Below the pieces are notes generated by a model that worked only from the letters and a program-made list of their open reading frames with translations, ran no database searches and was not told the origin of the DNA. A program made the position numbers and the translations under genes. Source: JALSJK01 sp964530345 (GTDB lineage Bacteria; Pseudomonadota; Gammaproteobacteria; Methylococcales; Methylomonadaceae). From it: 25,585 bases of DNA. The DNA lies in NCBI GenBank assembly GCA_964530345.1, contig CAZGYJ010000022.1, forward strand, positions 1 through 25,585. Direction: 5' to 3'. Shown here piece by piece: positions 23,805 through 25,585 of this stretch (its first letter is position 1; every line of letters begins with the position of its first letter).

Positions 23805-25238
23805 ATGAAAATCAGGTATCGCTACAGGCTATTTACTAAGATATTTGCACTGTTCGGTTTTTTTGTATTATTGATTGTGTTATTTATTGGTTTTATGGTC
23901 ATTCCGCTGCAAAAGAAATCATTGCAGGAAATAATGCATACACAGGCCATTTCAGTTTCCAGATCAATTGTACAAGCAAGTTCTGATGCCATGATCAATC
24001 ATGATTTTGGTTTTATTGTTGAACACAATTTGCAGGTATTAAAAAACAATAACAGTATCCGATATATTCTAATTTCACCCCTTCGATTCAAGAAAATTTT
24101 TATCAAACCTGCAAGTTGGAAAATTTATGAGACTCCCAATCCGTTTCTGGATAGATTACAAAAAGATCAGGATCAATTGTTGATTTTGGAAAATCAATTG
24201 GTTGCTGGGAAGGTGTACCATTTTGTTTATCCAATTAATTTTTCCGGCATTGAATGGGGCTGGATTCATATTGGCTTTTCGACTGAAAAATATGACTATT
24301 ATGTNNNNNNNNNNNNNNNNNNNNNNNNNNNNNNNNNNNNNNNNNNNNNNNNNNNNNNNNNNNNNNNNNNNNNNNNNNNNNNNNNNNNNNNNNNNNNNNN
24401 NNNNGAACTTGAGGTTCGTAGGCGCACTAAAGAATTGGATGAGCTAAATAAAAATCTGGATCAACGTGTTAAATCTGAAATTCTTCGTCGCCGGGAGCAG
24501 GAGCAGATGTTGGTTCATCGGTCACGTTTGGCGGCAATTGGAGAAATGGTTGGTTCAATTGCTCATCAGTGGCGACAACCCCTTAATGCATTAGGCCTGG
24601 TATTACAAAATATGCAACTGACTCATCAGCAGGGAAATTTAGATGATGCAGCTATGCAGCGTAGTATGGACAAATCAGAGCGGTTGATTAATAAAATGTC
24701 TTCTACCATTGATGACTTCAGAGATTTTTTCAAGCCTAAAAAGAGTTTGGAATTCTTTAATCCATATTCATCAATAGAATCAGTAGTGGAACTTTTGGCC
24801 GCAACCATGAAAAGCAAAGCAATAAACATTGAAATAAGAGGGGACAGGCAAGCTGAAGTGTATGGTTATAAAGGCGAGTTTTCGCAAGTAATTATGAATA
24901 TAATCGGTAATGCAAGTGATGCTTTAATAAAAAGCCAGACAGAACATCCTGTAATTTCAATCAATATAAAAAACACCCATAGCAAAGTGATTATCAATAT
25001 TTCTGATAACGCTGGAGGGATCGAAGAGCAAAACTTGCATAAAATTTTTGATCCTTATTTCACAACTAAAAATTCTGCCGAAGGGACGGGGATAGGACTT
25101 TATATGTCTAAAATGATTATTGAAAAAAATATGCAAGGAAAATTGTATGTAAATAATCATAATGAGGGTGCGACATTTTCAATTGAATTGGCGCTAGCGT
25201 CAGATTCTCAGAAAAGTAACAATTTCGCTGACTATTAA
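23805..25238 (+). CDS. Membrane sensor histidine kinase, HWRQP type (interrupted by assembly gap)
   Basis: The N-terminal part (167 visible codons) has one membrane helix (about 10-37) and a periplasmic sensor domain of roughly 130 residues. The gap at 24305-24404 should hide the second helix and any HAMP linker. After it come a coiled coil (ELEVRRRTKELDELNKNL), the dimerisation box SIAHQWRQPLNAL with the phospho-accepting His at 24564-24566, and the ATPase with N box NIIGNASDAL, DNAGGI, FDPYFTTK and GTGIGLYMSK. Both halves are in one frame if the gap is read as 100 bases. The ATG at 23805 is preferred to TTG at 23796. No DNA-binding response regulator is nearby; adjacent PhnD-like proteins could present ligand to its sensor domain. 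Confidence 0.88.
   Translation: MKIRYRYRLFTKIFALFGFFVLLIVLFIGFMVIPLQKKSLQEIMHTQAISVSRSIVQASSDAMINHDFGFIVEHNLQVLKNNNSIRYILISPLRFKKIFIKPASWKIYETPNPFLDRLQKDQDQLLILENQLVAGKVYHFVYPINFSGIEWGWIHIGFSTEKYDYYXXXXXXXXXXXXXXXXXXXXXXXXXXXXXXXXXXELEVRRRTKELDELNKNLDQRVKSEILRRREQEQMLVHRSRLAAIGEMVGSIAHQWRQPLNALGLVLQNMQLTHQQGNLDDAAMQRSMDKSERLINKMSSTIDDFRDFFKPKKSLEFFNPYSSIESVVELLAATMKSKAINIEIRGDRQAEVYGYKGEFSQVIMNIIGNASDALIKSQTEHPVISINIKNTHSKVIINISDNAGGIEEQNLHKIFDPYFTTKNSAEGTGIGLYMSKMIIEKNMQGKLYVNNHNEGATFSIELALASDSQKSNNFADY
24305..24404. other. Assembly gap (100 N) inside the sensor kinase
   Basis: Exactly 100 N within the kinase gene. The reading frame continues correctly on the far side, but 34 codons is short for a second membrane helix plus HAMP linker, so the true gap may be longer. 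Confidence 0.95.
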
Positions 25239-25278
25239 CTTTCCACTGTACATAATAAAAATTTTCTATAGAGAGAAG

Positions 25279-25360
25279 TGATTGAAATAACACGGTATGC
25301 ACAAATATTTCCTTGTGGTTCTCTATCGCACCTCTGCGATAGAAGTAGTTATTTCAATCA
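25279..25360. repeat. 82-bp inverted-repeat element with internal hairpin
   Basis: TGATTGAAATAAC (25279-25291) is perfectly mirrored by GTTATTTCAATCA (25348-25360). Inside, CTATCGCA (25323-25330) and TGCGATAG (25335-25342) form an 8-bp stem with a CCTC loop. It begins about 40 bp after the kinase stop and has no T-run, so it may be a small mobile repeat or an unusual 3' end structure rather than a standard terminator. Confidence 0.6.
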
Positions 25361-25413
25361 TTTATTATCTCGATGATTACATTTGTCATGTACCAAGTTA
25401 ATTTTCTGCAAAG

Positions 25414-25578
25414 GTAACTACTCAGTGTATTTATAGTTTCAATATCAGCAACTTATTCCAGAAAACGCCGTGAATACGTCCGTGTAGGCTTGGTTGTGTC
25501 ATTCATGACACATACACTTCTTCCATAAGCCACTGATATTGAGTAATTTTAGCTAAATTAAATATTCTGAGTAGTTAC
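25414..25578. repeat. 165-bp MITE-like element with terminal inverted repeats
   Basis: GTAACTACTCAG (25414-25425) is perfectly mirrored by CTGAGTAGTTAC (25567-25578), and the match extends to 17 of 19 positions. A second, inner pair (CAATATCAG / CTGATATTG) and a central hairpin (TGTGTCAT-TC-ATGACACA, 25495-25512) give a nested palindromic structure. No coding capacity. It resembles a non-autonomous transposon derivative; the parent element is not in the window. Confidence 0.65.
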
Positions 25579-25585
25579 GGGATTT

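Noticed and set aside
1..25585. CRISPR arrays, tRNA or rRNA genes, phage genes
   Set aside because: No regularly spaced direct repeats, cloverleaf sequences, rRNA segments or phage/transposase proteins were seen on reading both strands.

Overview
The window looks like a low-GC gammaproteobacterial chromosome. The comF–bioB-F-H-C-D order, the cox gene order (coxB-coxA-small ORF-ctaG-coxC-DUF2909-SURF1-SCO-like-ctaA) and an ftsY-E-X cluster all fit Gammaproteobacteria. The bacteriohemerythrin and the short palindromic repeats would suit a methanotroph of the Methylococcales, but no methane or methanol oxidation gene is present, so that placement is inference. Three runs of exactly 100 N (7396-7495, 21674-21773, 24305-24404) show that this is a scaffolded draft. 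The sizes of these gaps should not be taken as real.

Layout: (1) 1-563, minus strand: the N-terminal part of ComF. (2) 632-5000: a tightly packed biotin operon, bioBFHCD, with start/stop overlaps; bioA is absent. (3) 5053-5534: a single bacteriohemerythrin gene behind a near-ideal FNR/Anr-type promoter. (4) 5535-6067: non-coding, with a 156-bp palindromic mobile repeat, an unassigned spacer, a strong terminator and the coxB leader. (5) 6068-12228: cytochrome c oxidase of the type with cytochrome c fused to subunit II, plus its assembly factors. A second, inverted copy of the 156-bp repeat lies between coxB and coxA, directly against an assembly gap that removes the start of coxA. (6) 12239-14239: one uninterrupted reading frame that joins a complete heme A synthase (CtaA/COX15) to a complete FtsY NG domain; ctaB, which often sits near here, is absent. 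(7) 14252-15884: ftsE and ftsX. (8) 15897-25238: a signalling region with a diguanylate cyclase carrying a degenerate receiver domain, a receiver-PAS-PAS-HD-GYP phosphodiesterase, a TolC-family outer-membrane protein, three divergent tandem PhnD-like periplasmic binding proteins and an HWRQP-type sensor kinase. (9) 25239-25585: non-coding, with two inverted-repeat elements.

How the genes work together: the bio genes make biotin from malonyl-ACP methyl ester, with BioA supplied from elsewhere. The cox block builds the oxidase, copper delivery (CtaG, SCO-like) and heme A. FtsY/E/X link membrane targeting and cell division. The last block suggests periplasmic ligand sensing that feeds c-di-GMP turnover; this is inferred from gene order. 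The most notable items are the CtaA-FtsY fusion, the triplicated binding-protein/kinase locus, the oxygen-responsive hemerythrin promoter and the inverted pair of repeats flanking coxB.
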